Positions 1 to 9,796 of a DNA stretch of 64,000 nucleotides are shown piece after piece; position 1 is the first letter of the stretch; every line of letters begins with the position of its first letter. The stretch covers positions 1 to 64,000 of the forward strand of contig CAZZNY010000003.1 of the NCBI GenBank assembly GCA_964655935.1, written 5' to 3'. Source of the DNA: CAZZNY01 sp964655935 (GTDB lineage Bacteria; Patescibacteriota; Gracilibacteria; BD1-5; UBA2023). Position numbers and translations under genes: made by a program. Below the pieces are notes generated by a model. It made no database searches. It saw only the letters and a list, made by a program, of their open reading frames with translations, and was not told the origin of the DNA.

Positions 1-50
1 CGATGGTAGTGCGCCACAGTGCTGTGCAAGAGTAGGTAAACGCCAAGACT
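1..50 (+). rRNA. rrf: 5S ribosomal RNA, 3' part
   Basis: The first 50 bases match the 3' half of bacterial 5S rRNA: a CGATGGTAGT block, then a short helix, then GAGTAGG and a GCCAAG end, as in the loop A to helix IV/V region. The 5' part of the gene, and presumably the 23S and 16S genes, lie before the window. A strong intrinsic terminator follows 46 bases later. Confidence 0.85.
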
Positions 51-95
51 TTGAGAATGAATTAAAAGGATAATCAGAAGGTGAAGATAACATTC

Positions 96-116
96 AACTG
101 CGAAAGCAGTTTTTTT
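96..116 (+). terminator. Intrinsic terminator of the rRNA operon
   Basis: AACTGC and GCAGTT pair around a GAAA tetraloop and run straight into a T tract. It closes the rRNA transcript. Bases 117-244 hold nothing recognisable. Confidence 0.85.
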
Positions 117-244
117 GTCAAAAAAATTATGAATAGAATTATATAAATATTCACGGTGGAAAATTATAGTGATTTAGAATGAGTGAATAAATATTAAGAT
201 TTATAGTTTAAGAATTTAGTTGATAATCTGGAAATCTCTGTACA

Positions 245-271
245 AAATAAAATCCCCTATTGGAGATTTTA
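245..271 (-). terminator. Terminator of the 288-833 pilin gene
   Basis: AAAATC and GATTTT arms with one internal mismatch, T-rich on the minus strand, 17 bases past the minus-strand stop codon. Confidence 0.6.
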
Positions 272-287
272 TAAAATTTATTAATTA

Positions 288-833
288 TTATTTTATCTGG
301 ATTCTTCCTGTTCTTCTATCGAATTCGATTATTTTACCAGTTCAACTTGTTCAGATATTATATCAAGCCTTGATTTCAAGAGTGGGGGAGGTGGCTCAGG
401 AATAAGTAATATTTGTTCCTATAAATTGAATAGTAACATTAGAAATTGAGGTTCAGGAGCTTGAAATACTTTCGATAGTATATCAATTTTCTCAAAAAAA
501 TGGATTTTCAAGAGTTTTTCCTGTGCCAATTTGAGTGGTTCCACTCATATATCATGTAACCAGCGATCCAGTTGAGATGTTTAATTGTATGCTTGAAGGA
601 TTGATGAGTATTGCGCCATTTTTAACTGATCGACCAATCATTGCATCGGTTTTTGCGGTATTAATTAGTGAAATTATAGCTTCTATAAAACGATCCTGTT
701 TTTCTTTTGTTGTTTTTTGATTGAAACCAAAACTATTGATTCCAAGCGCAAGTAGTGTGACAAGAACCATTATTACAATAAGTTCAATAATTGTAAAGCC
801 TCTTGATATTTTGTAAAAGTAATTTTTTTTCAT
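288..833 (-). CDS. Type IV pilin-like / pseudopilin protein (181 aa)
   Basis: An N-terminal class III signal (short basic leader, then GFTIIELIVIMVLVTLLAL) marks a prepilin cleaved before Phe of GFTIIEL and methylated on the new N-terminus. The hydrophobic helix is followed by a globular region very rich in Gly, Thr and Ser. The gene looks like a 118-aa fragment under the standard code because a TGA occurs at 552-554; read as Gly it continues to TAA at 288. About ten in-frame TGA codons fall in the C-terminal half. I start at the ATG ending at 833, which gives a normal prepilin leader. It lies far from the pilus operon at 17.4-23.6 kb, so it may be a minor or competence pseudopilin. Confidence 0.8.
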
Positions 834-840
834 AAATAAT

Positions 841-869
841 TTGCAAGTTTTATGATTTTTCGCTATAAT
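841..869 (+). promoter_or_regulatory. Promoter of the LPXTG surface protein
   Basis: TTGCAA, a 17-base spacer and TATAAT, leading to a 5' leader of about 125 bases before the ATG at 1003. The same TTGCAA -35 box with a 17-base spacer stands before the pilus operon and pilB. Confidence 0.7.
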
Positions 870-1002
870 AAGCTTGCATTCATTATACATAAAATAGTGA
901 ATATACAATTTTTTCTCTCTATTTTGGTTTTCTTTGCTCTACTCGAGCCTTTTAACCAGAATACATAGTTTGTTCCTTTTATATTTTTTATATTTATTTT
1001 CT

Positions 1003-1995
1003 ATGTTTAACACAAAACGAATCCTCGCAGGTGCAATCGCACTCATGGTGACTACAAGTGTTTTTGCTGCAACAGGTGTTGTAGTGAGTACTAGTACTAC
1101 TACAGCAACTCCAACTGCAAATAAGATGGCTCTTCCAGCTCCAGAAAATCTACGAATCGTATCGAAAACAAATACGACCGTTACTCTTGAGTGGGATAAG
1201 GTTTCTGGTGCAACTTCATATTTTGTAAAATATGATAAAAAAAGCGTAGCTGAATCAAAAGATCCACTCGCTCAATATAATGAAGAGACAGATACTATCT
1301 ATTCTACTGGTAAAGTAGTAGATAAACTTACTCCAGATACTATGTATTATTTTGCAGTAGTTTCTCTCGATGACAAAATGCTTGAATCAGAAAAATTCTC
1401 AAAAGAAGTAAGTGTAAAGACTGATGCAGCTAACGCAGTAGCATGAACTGGTGCAACTGTTACTACTACAACTACAACCACTACAACAGCTACAGGTGCT
1501 ACTGATACTCAGAAAGGTCCAGCTCTCGCAATTGCTCGAATTGGTGTTATAGACAACAAATCTCTTACTGTTCTCTTTAATAATGATCTTGGAACTGATC
1601 CAGTAACTGTAAGAATCCGAAATACAAAAGATAATTCAGATATCGGCGTAGCTATGTCTACCGTTGATGTTTTGAATAAAAAACAAGTAAACGTTAAATT
1701 GAGCATGAATCTTGATCCGTCTGTAGCATATTCTCTTACAGTTCTTGCTGCAAAAGATATCAATGGTACAAATATCCAAAACGGAGTAGATGGTGTAAAA
1801 GACTTCACAACTGCTGCAGATCTTGCTCTCTCTCCAGAGGCTCTTACAGCAACAAATACCGCAACTGGTGCAACTGGTTCAGGAGCTACCGCTACAGAAC
1901 TTCCAAAAACTGGAGCAGGTCAGAATCTTATCATCATTGCATCTCTCCTTATAGCTGGAGCAATGGTATATGTATACCGAGCTCGAAAAGCATAA
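1003..1995 (+). CDS. Secreted fibronectin type III protein with LPXTG sortase anchor (330 aa)
   Basis: Surface protein. Starting at 1003 gives a clean signal peptide (FNTKR, a hydrophobic stretch, cleavage near VFAA). Residues about 45-140 form a fibronectin type III domain with the conserved strands (PENLRI, TLEWDKV, YFVKYD, YYFAVV). A Thr-rich linker follows, containing the only in-frame TGA (1444-1446), then a second beta-rich domain. The C-terminus is a cell-wall sorting signal: LPKTG at about 300-304, a hydrophobic helix and a basic RARK tail. Known biology: a sortase cleaves between Thr and Gly and attaches the protein to the envelope. No sortase gene is in this window. It stands alone between a promoter and a terminator. 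Confidence 0.85.
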
Positions 1996-2014
1996 TTATT
2001 ATAAAGCTTCTTTC

Positions 2015-2050
2015 ATTGGATCACTTGCAAAACGAGTGATCCAATTTTTT
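2015..2050 (+). terminator. Terminator after the LPXTG protein
   Basis: An 11-bp perfect stem (ATTGGATCACT / AGTGATCCAAT) followed by six T. Confidence 0.9.
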
Positions 2051-2132
2051 ATATGTAAAAAATTTGCGAAAATACAATCTCACAGTATAGTGTCACACGA
2101 AATTTTACTAATTCTTAGCCACCTAATTTTCT

Positions 2133-2402
2133 ATGATTTTAGTATATACCTTTTGAGTATTGATGATTTTTTTGAAGATTATTGAATGGATAATAATTAT
2201 CGACATTATTCTTTCTTGGCTTCCACTTTTTGGGATTCAGATAATGATTCCATTTTTTCGCTCTGTTCTCGATCCTCTTTATAATTTCGTAAAAAAATAT
2301 ATTCCCACTACGGTGGGCGGATTGGATTTTACCCCTTTTATTATCATGCTTTGCATCCAGTTTATTCTTTCTGGAATAACTCGATTTGGCGTAATCTTTT
2401 AG
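2133..2402 (+). CDS. YggT family membrane protein (89 aa)
   Basis: Small inner-membrane protein with two hydrophobic helices separated by the family core (ILSWLPLFG, DPLYNFVKKYIP, GGLDFTPFI), which matches YggT. I start at ATG 2133, because with UGA as Gly the frame is open through TTT TGA GTA and this completes the first helix; ATG 2163 is the alternative. YggT proteins have roles in osmotic tolerance and, in other phyla, in cell division or cofactor membrane systems; the exact role is unsettled. It ends 3 bases before the SEDS gene, so the two are probably co-transcribed. Confidence 0.8.
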
Positions 2403-2405
2403 TTC

Positions 2406-3623
2406 ATGAAAACAAGAAACATCGATTACAAACTTTTTTTTACGATATTCGCACTCATTATTTTTGGTATGATAATGATTAGTTCTGTGAGTGTATATCC
2501 CTCGTTTCAAGTAACTTCAAAAATGGTAGCAGCCGGGAAGCTCGATAGTCCATCGAATTCCTTCTATCTTTTTAGGAATCTTTCACATGTTTTCATGTCT
2601 CTTTTGGTCTTTGTATTTGTAGTAAAAATTCCGTATCACTGGTTTGAAAAATATGCAAAACACATATTTGTTTGATCACTTCTTTTTCTTTTGGTAGTGC
2701 TTTTTGTCGGGGAAACCTATAATGGCGCGAAAGGTTGGATCACGATTCCTTTTTTACCTTTTTCACTTCAACCAGCGGAATTTTTAAAAGGTGCGCTCGT
2801 ACTGTATTTTGCTTATTTTTTAAAAAAGAAAAAGAAAGATATCTTAGATTTCCGTGAAGGTTTTATACCATTTATCGTGACACTTGGTGTTATGGTTATC
2901 TTGCTTGGTTTACAGCCAGATTTTTGAACCATCCTTATTATTGTGCCGATGGCAGTGCTTATGTTTTATGTAGCGGGTGGACAGATAAAACACTTGCTAG
3001 TTACTGGACTCATAGCGACTCTTATTCCCATCTCTGTTTATATGGTAGGAAGTGCCCATGAAACAGGGAAGAAAAACTCACTTACTTACATCTCTGATCG
3101 ACTTGATAACTTTTTTACTACCAATAAAAATGCGATTCAGAATGACACAATCAATTATCAGACAAAACAAGGTTTATTGGCCATAGGAAGTGGCTGATTC
3201 TTTGGGCTTTGATTTTGAAAGTCAGTTCAAAAATTTTGATATTTACCAGAAGTTCAGGGTGATTTTATTTTTTCAGTAATATCAGAGGAGCTTTGATTTT
3301 TTGGAGTTTTTATTTTGATCTGAACATTTCTTTTTATCGCATATCGAGGAATCTATATAGCGGTTCGTACGGAGGATTCCTATGGAAAATATGTGGCAAT
3401 AGGTATTACGAGCTGGATTATAATACAAGCATTTATAAATATTTGAGTGAATCTTAATATTGTACCGCTTACGGGTGTTACCATGCCATTCGTAAGTTAC
3501 GGATGATCCTCTCTTTTGTCACTGATGGTGTGAGTCGGGATTTTACTGAATATTTCGAGAGAAATAGATTATGAAAAACCATTATTGAGTAATATGTCAT
3601 TTTTTCGGAAGAAACGAATGTAA
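2406..3623 (+). CDS. SEDS family peptidoglycan polymerase, FtsW/RodA/SpoVE type (405 aa)
   Basis: Integral membrane glycosyltransferase that polymerises lipid II, working with a class B PBP in division (FtsW) or elongation (RodA). About ten hydrophobic segments are visible. Diagnostic pieces are GAKGWI, LQPAEFLKG, LGLQPDFG, the conserved Asp region, and the C-terminal PFVSYGGSSLL, the most conserved SEDS motif. Several in-frame TGA codons are Gly at conserved places, such as the one after PDF and those in the AIGSGGFFGLGFG loop. Length is normal for the family. FtsW versus RodA cannot be decided from sequence alone. It is coupled to YggT and closed by a bidirectional terminator. Confidence 0.88.
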
Positions 3624-3626
3624 TAT

Positions 3627-3661
3627 AAAAAAGATGTTCGATTCAATCGAACATCTTTTTT
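3627..3661. terminator. Bidirectional terminator
   Basis: A nearly perfect A-rich/T-rich stem (AAGATGTTCGAT / ATCGAACATCTT, loop TCA) lies between the convergent SEDS and ferredoxin genes and can serve both strands. Confidence 0.85.
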
Positions 3662-3675
3662 ATTAAAGAAGTATT

Positions 3676-3903
3676 TTATTTTATCCACGAAATAGCTTTT
3701 ACTGGACAAGCAGCAATACTATCATTTACATTGTTCTCATCATAACTCGGCAAATCTTTCGCGTGAGAATATCCGAGATCATCCATTTCAAAAACATTTC
3801 CAGAAATAGAGATACAAGCGCAACATCCGATGCAAGTAGCATCTACGAAAGGTTTTCGAGCATTTTTAAGAGGTTCAATTTTTTTTGGGTCGATAATAGT
3901 CAT
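3676..3903 (-). CDS. 4Fe-4S ferredoxin (75 aa)
   Basis: Small electron carrier. Residues 24-30 read CIGCCAC (three cluster Cys in CxxCxxC spacing) and the fourth Cys is in ACPVKAI near the C-terminus, as in single-cluster bacterial ferredoxins of the Thermotoga/Desulfovibrio type. The Asp/Glu-rich middle and the length fit. No partner oxidoreductase is adjacent. It contains no in-frame TGA. Confidence 0.88.
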   Translation of the reverse strand: MTIIDPKKIEPLKNARKPFVDATCIGCCACISISGNVFEMDDLGYSHAKDLPSYDENNVNDSIAACPVKAISWIK

Positions 3904-4010
3904 AAGAAAAAAAGTTACAAGGTTACAAAGTTACAAAGAAGATGGATTAATATCTTTTTTGTGTGTGGGGATTGTATCGAAAAATGAGTAAAACGCAATT
4001 TATTTCTTGC

Positions 4011-4038
4011 TTGATTTTTTTGTTATTGGCAATACAAT
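4011..4038 (+). promoter_or_regulatory. Probable promoter of the WecG-type glycosyltransferase
   Basis: TTGATT, a 16-base spacer and TACAAT, about 30 bases before the ATG at 4069. Confidence 0.45.
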
Positions 4039-4068
4039 GGCGCTAGTTTTAGTTGTTATTTTTTTATT

Positions 4069-4905
4069 ATGAAGATTCTCTGAGTCAATCTTTCAAAAGT
4101 TATTCGAAAAGATTTTCTTTCTCTTCTGAAAACCACTGAAAAATCGCTCGTAGTTTTTACGCCGAATCCTGAGATTCTTCTCAAGGCAAAAGAAAATCCA
4201 GATTTTTTTGAGACGCTTCACAAGGCAGATTATCTTATTCCTGATGGAATTGGTATCTATGCTGGAGCTCAGATTCTCGAAGATAATTCTCCGAGATGGT
4301 TGCGAGTTTTAAAATGGCCATGGTATGGACTTCGACTTTTTACTTCACGAAAAAGTTTGTATGAAAAATATGGAGAGAGAGTCTGTGGAAGCGATGTGAC
4401 TCGAGAACTCGTAGAAGATGCGAATGCACGCGGACTCTGAGTAACTATTATCGACAAATTTCAGGCTCCTGGCGATGCTTGGGATAATCTTAAGATCGAG
4501 CAACAGAAAGTACTGCCTGGCTTGCTTCAGAATAAATTCCCAAATACACAGTTTCATATCTATATCTATACTCCAGAAAAAGAATGAGAGATAATCGATG
4601 CAATTAATGCGACTAATGATAGATATCTTTTCTCGACTCAATGATATCCAGCTCAAGAACAGACTCCAATACGAATTATGCCAAAACTTGAAAAAATAAA
4701 AGTCGCAATGGGAATCGGTGGAAGTTTTGATTTAATTCTTTGACTGAAGCCACGAGCACCGAAGATTTTTATCGCACTTGGTATCGAGTGGCTTTGGAGA
4801 CTTATGATCGACGGGAATAAAATGCGAATGCTGAAACGAATTTGGCGCGCAATTTTCGTATTTTTATGGGAAGTAAGCAAAGAAAAAATAAGAATTAAGA
4901 ATTAA
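4069..4905 (+). CDS. WecG/TagA/CpsF family glycosyltransferase (278 aa)
   Basis: Transfers an N-acetylmannosaminyl or similar residue to a lipid-linked sugar in surface glycan synthesis. Family features in order: FTPNPEILL, the catalytic-base region ADYLIPDGIGIYAGA, and the C-terminal GIGGSFDLILG...RAPKIFI...GIEWLWRL. Five in-frame TGA codons are Gly, including the one in LILGLKPRAP. The insert at about residues 120-180 is longer than in TagA/WecG (about 245 aa). It heads a closely spaced + strand run with hrcA and the GNAT gene. The acceptor cannot be inferred from sequence. Confidence 0.82.
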
Positions 4906-4917
4906 GAATGATTAATG

Positions 4918-4943
4918 GTCATTGCAAGGCACGAAGCAATCTA
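4918..4943 (+). repeat. Short dispersed repeat, copy 1
   Basis: GTCATTGC-AGGCAC-AAGCAATCTA; a near-identical copy lies at 5730-5755. Both sit in spacers on either side of hrcA. Confidence 0.6.
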
Positions 4944-4986
4944 GTTCCTTTTTCTAAAATAGTTTAGAGAAATAATTCTCGATAAT

Positions 4987-5691
4987 ATGAAAAAAATAGA
5001 TGCACGTAAAATCCAGGTTCTGAAACTCATCGTCGAAGAATATCTTCAGAGTGGTGATGTAACTGGATCGAAATCACTCCTCAAGAAATATGATTTAGGA
5101 GTTTCTTCTGCGACGGTGCGAAACGATATGGCAGCGCTCGAAAAAATGTGACTTATTTTCCAGCCGTACAATAGTGCTGGACGCCTTCCTTCGACTCGCG
5201 GAATTCGCGTGTTTGTCGACTATCTTATGGAGCATATGCCGCAGATTTTTATCGAAGGCGAACGAGATTTTGAACAGAAGAAAAATGAAGATCGAATCGA
5301 TGATATGTTATATTTATTGGTTTCAAAACTTGCAAAAACAAGTGGGGAAGTGACATTTGGCTGTGTCACCGGAGAATGATGAAAAAATTATTATCTCGGT
5401 CTCACGAATTTCCTCGAAAAACATGGAATGCTCCTTGGCCAAGAAAAAGTCTATAATATCATCAAAGTTCTTGAAAATAAATATGATTTTGTTGATTTAT
5501 TGGAAGATCTTGATATTTCTCCGCGAGTTTCTGTATTTATCGGTGAAGAAAATATTATTCCAGATCTTGAGAGTTGTGCGATGATCGCAAAGAAAATTGT
5601 TCTGGAAGGAAAGGAATGATATATCGGGATTCTCGGTTCTATGAAGATGGATTATGCCTTTAATATTGCGGCACTCAAAAATATACTTTAG
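4987..5691 (+). CDS. hrcA: Heat-inducible transcription repressor HrcA (234 aa)
   Basis: N-terminal winged helix (residues 1-75: RKIQVLKLIVEEYL, VGSK-like TGSKSLLKKY, VSSATVRNDMAALEKMG, SAGRLPSTRG) matches HrcA, the repressor that binds CIRCE elements upstream of groES/dnaK operons. The C-terminal part keeps the family motif YYLGLTNFLE after two consecutive TGA-coded Gly, and ends with VSVFIGEEN and GYIGILGSMKMDY. The protein is about 100 residues shorter than typical HrcA (about 340 aa), mostly through a reduced dimerisation/inserted domain. No CIRCE sequence was seen in the window, so its targets lie elsewhere. Confidence 0.88.
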
Positions 5692-5729
5692 TCGAAAGTC
5701 TATAAAGCTTGTAAAGTCGAAAGTCTCTC

Positions 5730-5755
5730 GTCATTGCGAGGCACAAAGCAATCTA
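5730..5755 (+). repeat. Short dispersed repeat, copy 2
   Basis: Near-identical to 4918-4943 (two base changes), in the spacer between hrcA and the GNAT gene. Confidence 0.6.
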
Positions 5756-5768
5756 ATTTTTCTTGATT

Positions 5769-6290
5769 ATGAAAATACATATCGTACCAGCTACACCAAG
5801 GTTTGCACGAGCTATTAATCAGGTTTTTTACAAGACTTGGCTTGCGACATATCCGAACGAAAAATATGATATTACTATTAAGGATGTTCATGATAATTTT
5901 AAAAATCAAAAGAAACGTGCAGATAAAAGGAAAGAAAGATTGAAATCTATGGATGAGAATGAAATTTTTCTCCTTGCAAAAGAGGGAAATAAGATTGTTT
6001 GAGTGTGTAGTATTACAAAAGATCAAAATATAAACAAGCTCGGAGCAATCTATATATTGCCAGAATATCAGTGAAAATGAGTCGGAGGATTATTGCTGAA
6101 AAAAACGGAATTATTTTTTGATCCGAAGTTACCAACCATATTAAGTGTTGCTGTGTATAATACAAATGCTATTCAATTTTATAAAAAACATGGATTTGTA
6201 ATAGAAAAAATAATCTTGCCTGAAAATTATCATCCTTTAAAAAACGGTAAGAAATTACCAGTAATTGAATTAGAAAAGCCAGTAAAATAA
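5769..6290 (+). CDS. GNAT family N-acetyltransferase (173 aa)
   Basis: Acetyl-CoA-dependent acetyltransferase of unknown substrate. The acetyl-CoA pyrophosphate loop QGKGVGGLLL (about residues 101-110) is preceded by the usual strand LGAIYILPEY. Two Gly of this loop are encoded by TGA, which is strong evidence for the code. Downstream AVYNTNAIQFYKKHGF is the classic GNAT motif B helix and strand. A lysine-rich stretch at about 45-60 suggests an exposed helix in the substrate half. Length is normal. It follows hrcA with a 77-base spacer holding a short repeat. Confidence 0.88.
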
Positions 6291-6323
6291 AATATTCTTC
6301 GGATTCTTGAATATTAATCGGAA

Positions 6324-6395
6324 GATCCCTGATATTTTCTGGAATTACTCTAACCACTTCGAAATCTTCAAATATCCAGAAAATTCTGGGATGAC
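6324..6395 (-). repeat. Dispersed repeat family R3, copy 1
   Basis: An inverted pair: GATCCCTGATATTTTCTGGA and TCCAGAAAATTCTGGGATGAC. Same family as 51327-51398, 52424-52494 and 55105-55177 but in the opposite orientation. It sits between the GNAT and DHH genes. Confidence 0.6.
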
Positions 6396-6435
6396 GTGCT
6401 TTTCCCTAAGTAATCTAATCTCTAAGCAATCTAAG

Positions 6436-7293
6436 ATGTCTACTTATATTCTCTATCACGCGTCTTGCCACGATGGTTTCTGAGCTGCATTTGCTGCTTG
6501 GAAGAAGTTTGGTGATAGTGCGAAGTATGTCGCAGTAAACGATCGCGCTGCTTATCCGGAATTCATTCCTGAAGGAAGTGATCTCTATCTTCTCGATTTT
6601 GCTTTTAAGAAAGATATTATTGCGGTACTTCGTGGGAAAATGCAGAGCGTTACGATCCTAGATCATCATGCGACCGTTCGGATGGATCTCGAAGGTCAAC
6701 CTAATACGATTTTTGATATGGATCGATCAGGCGCAGTAATTGCTTGGGAATTTTTTCACACCGAAAAAACGCCACTTTTTCTTAAATATGTGCAAGATCG
6801 GGATCTCTATCAAAATCTTTTGCCGTTTACAAGAGAAATTACGATGTATAATTTTTCGCTTCCATTTGATTTTCCTCTTTGGGATGAGAATTGTAAGATG
6901 TTTGCTGAAGTAGAACAGAGTGGAGGAATGACTGAAAAATCGATTCCGGTTATTTCAGGCGGAATTCTTCTTAATTATCGAAGATCACTTTTTACGAATA
7001 TGATCGATCGTCTGTTTCAGTGGAAAATAATTGCTGGATATAAAGTTCCAGTTATCAATGTACCACGAGAATTCGGAACCGAAATCTGTGCAGAATTACT
7101 CGATCAGCATCCAAGCGCTGCATTTGCTGGATATTTTTATGAGACAAAAAAATGAGTAGAATGGTGACTTCGAAGTAAAGATTTTGATGTTGGTATGATC
7201 GCGAAAGCACTTTGAGGAGGATGACACCGATGTTCTGCTGGATTCTTTCGAGAAGGAAAAACAGAAGATGAAATTGTGTTACCGGAATTATAG
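6436..7293 (+). CDS. DHH superfamily phosphoesterase (285 aa)
   Basis: Metal-dependent phosphoesterase. The DHH domain starts with HASCHDGFGAAFA (metal ligands in HxDG), continues with LYLLDFAF and the signature TILDHHAT at about 73-80. The C-terminal DHHA1 part ends with GGGGHRCSAGF, the substrate-binding motif; two of its four Gly are TGA codons. The order and length resemble small stand-alone DHH proteins (nanoRNase/oligoribonuclease-like or phosphohydrolase) rather than RecJ. Substrate unknown. No cofactor gene is adjacent; murA follows after a 136-base spacer with short GTTACAAAG repeats. Confidence 0.82.
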
Positions 7294-7429
7294 AAAAAAG
7301 ATTGAAAAAGAGGGTTTTTCTCATAAAATGGGGAAAAGTTACATGGTTACAAAGTTACAAGGTTACAAAGAAAAATTGCTAATCCTATAATTTTGTTCTC
7401 TAATATTCTAATTTCTAAATATTCTAAAC

Positions 7430-8698
7430 ATGCTCAAGCTTAAAGGTGGACAAAAACTTTCTGGATCGGTAACAATTAGTGGATCGAAAAATGCAGCACT
7501 TCCGATTATTGCAGCAGCGCTTTTGACGAAAAAAGCAACTCTTCACAATATTCCTCGAATTGGGGATGTTTTTACGTTCCTGAAGATTATTGAGAGCCTG
7601 AATGTAAGAGTGGATTTTGCGGGGAATACACTGAAACTCGATACTACTGACATTTCCATGAAACAGCTTGATCTTGAAATGATTAAAAAAATCCGAGTCG
7701 GAGTGTTTCTTTTGCCGATTCTTCTTAAGAATTTTGGAAGTGTTTCGATTCCATATCCAGGTGGATGTAATATCTGAAAACGCCCGATTGATGAGATATT
7801 AAAGGGATTGTCTGGACTTGGATATACTGATAAAACCGGAACAAGCGAAGTGGTAGATTTTTCTGGAAAAATGAAAGAAGGCGATCTTGATATTACGATA
7901 GATTGGTTTTCTGTTACTGGTACTGAGAATCTTCTTATCGCGAGCGCGCTCCGAAAAGGGAAGACTAGCTTATATCTTGCTGCTATCGAGCCACATGTTA
8001 TGGATGTGGTACATTTTCTCAATCATGCTGGCGCAAAAGTTCACCTCGATTATGATCATACTATCATAGTGGAATGAGTAGATTCGCTACAAGAAGAAGT
8101 GGAATATACGATTATTCATGATTATATCGAAGCAGGAACTTTTATCGTACTTGGAGCTTTGGCGAGCCGAGAATATATAGATGTTCATCATGCGTGCATT
8201 CGAGACTTGAAATGTGTGCTCTCGAAATGTGAAGAGGCAGGGGTGCGATTTGAAAACCTCTGAAATGATACACTTCGAGTCTACAATAGTATGGAAAATC
8301 TTCGAGCTGTTCGATTTCAGACGAAAGTATTTCCAGGATTCCCGACTGATCTTCAGTCACCATTCTGTGTTCTTTTGACTCAAGCAGATGGTATTAGTCG
8401 TGTTGAAGAAGTAATCTATGAATGACGATTAAATTTTCTTGTAGAGATCGAAAAGATGCGAGGTCATCCTGCTATTTTAAATCCACACGAAGCATTGATT
8501 TTCGGAAAAACCCCGCTTCGTGGAGCAACGGTTTCTAGCTGGGATCTTCGAGCGTGAGTCGCGATGATTATCGCTGGACTGATCGCTACTGGAGAGACTA
8601 TTATCACGAATGTGGTCTATATCGAACGTGGTTATGAAGATATTATCGGAAAAATCAGAAAACTCTGAGCGGAAATGGAAAAAACAGGAGAAGAATAA
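7430..8698 (+). CDS. murA: UDP-N-acetylglucosamine 1-carboxyvinyltransferase MurA (422 aa)
   Basis: First committed step of peptidoglycan synthesis: transfers enolpyruvate from PEP to UDP-GlcNAc. It keeps the N-terminal GSKNAAL with the active-site Lys20 and the PEP/fosfomycin loop PGGCNIGKRPID with the nucleophile Cys113; the Gly after CNI is a TGA codon. The second domain contains DIHV-like DVHHAC, PTDLQSPF (normally PTDMQA) and the closing YIERGYEDII-K-LGAEM block. Family length is about 420. With the SEDS gene this shows the organism makes its own peptidoglycan. Confidence 0.93.
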
Positions 8699-8731
8699 AA
8701 AAATTCTAAATTCTAAATTCTAAATTCTAAA

Positions 8732-9706
8732 TTGATTGATATCCTTCAAATAATCTGAATTGTAATTGTTGCCTTTATTCCGATGGTGATTTGGGGGTAT
8801 GTTTTTTCGTACCTTGATAACTCTGTATTGAACGCGCGAAGATTTTTGGCAGGAATGGTAGCTGGAGGATTATCTGTCGTGCCAGTGCTCTATCTTGAAG
8901 ATATTTTGAAGATTTTATGACTTCAGAATTGGTCGATCTTTTCGATGATAGAAAAATTTTCTGGAAATATTTCATCAATCATTATAGCTCTTGTTATATT
9001 ATTGTTAGTGGTAGCTGTTTTCTCGTATCTTATGCTCGGAGTACTTTTCTTCGAAAAGATTCTTTATGCCACAAAAACATATGCAAAAAACATTCTTATC
9101 CTTTCTCTTTTTATTGTAGTTTTTATAGCTTTTCGATCATTTACTGGTTCTATTGGTTGGTTTGATCATGCTATTAAAAATGGAGTCAATTTTGGAAATT
9201 ATGCTTTTGCGACGATCCAATGAATCATTCTTTATTATTCAATAGTTGGTTTATTGGAGGAATCCTCAAAGCATTATTCTTTTCTCTGAAGTAGTCTAGT
9301 CGATGTCGATACGATCAAAAAAGGAGCACTTCTTTCCACTTTTATTGCACTCGGATTTGGTTTTATAGAGAATATCTTATATCTTGCGAATATTCTTTCA
9401 AATAAGGGAATTGGAAGTGATCTCATTACTACTTGGCTCTTTCGAAGCTTATTCTCGGTGTTTGTGCATATTTTCTGCGGAATGATTGTAGCTGTTGCTT
9501 TTTCTTGGTCATATCTTCGATTGAATGATCGGATCATTTCTTATATCAGAAAATTCTTTATTGGTTTCCTTCTTTCTATCGTGATTCATGCAATCTATGA
9601 TGTTACGCTTACGCTTGGCTTTACTGTCGTAATTTTCGTATATTTTGTAGTGGGATATATGTATTGTACGAGAGTGTTTCATCAAGAGGAAAAATACAGA
9701 GCCTAA
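8732..9706 (+). CDS. PrsW-like intramembrane metalloprotease (324 aa)
   Basis: Polytopic membrane protein with about eight helices. It carries the PrsW/CAAX-related signatures LLEESSKHYSF (EExxK/H region), FGFIENILYL and the C-terminal HAIYDVTL, which supply the Glu/His metal ligands. PrsW in Bacillus cleaves anti-sigma factor RsiW; the target here is unknown and no anti-sigma gene is adjacent. Start: I use TTG 8732, which supplies a complete first helix; ATG 8783 is possible. The TTG follows an AAATTCT tandem run (8701-8731). Four TGA codons are Gly. A terminator follows. Confidence 0.75.
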
Positions 9707-9709
9707 TTT

Positions 9710-9738
9710 AATCTTCCAAAAATTCGGGAGATTTTTTT
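9710..9738 (+). terminator. Terminator after prsW
   Basis: AATCTTCC/GGGAGATT stem with one mismatch and a run of seven T. Confidence 0.75.
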
Positions 9739-9764
9739 GACTTTTTTTTTGTTCCAGATATATT
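9737..9764 (+). promoter_or_regulatory. Promoter of the RND efflux operon
   Basis: TTGACT, a 16-base spacer and TATATT. The -35 box overlaps the T tract of the preceding terminator, and the -10 box overlaps the left arm of the palindrome at 9762-9785. Confidence 0.75.
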
Positions 9765-9785
9765 ACCTACCAACCGGTAGGTAAT
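9762..9785. promoter_or_regulatory. 24-bp TetR-type operator palindrome
   Basis: ATTACCTACC and GGTAGGTAAT are perfect 10-bp arms around AACC. It covers the -10 box and likely start site of the RND promoter and ends 11 bases before the permease ATG. The likely ligand is the TetR protein encoded at 13091-13618 in the same locus; that assignment is inference from position and operator type. Confidence 0.8.
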
Positions 9786-9796
9786 TAACTTTTTCT

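Noticed and set aside
8701..8731. AAATTCT tandem run as a functional site
   Set aside because: Short AT-rich tandem repeats of this sort occur in many spacers here; no further structure.
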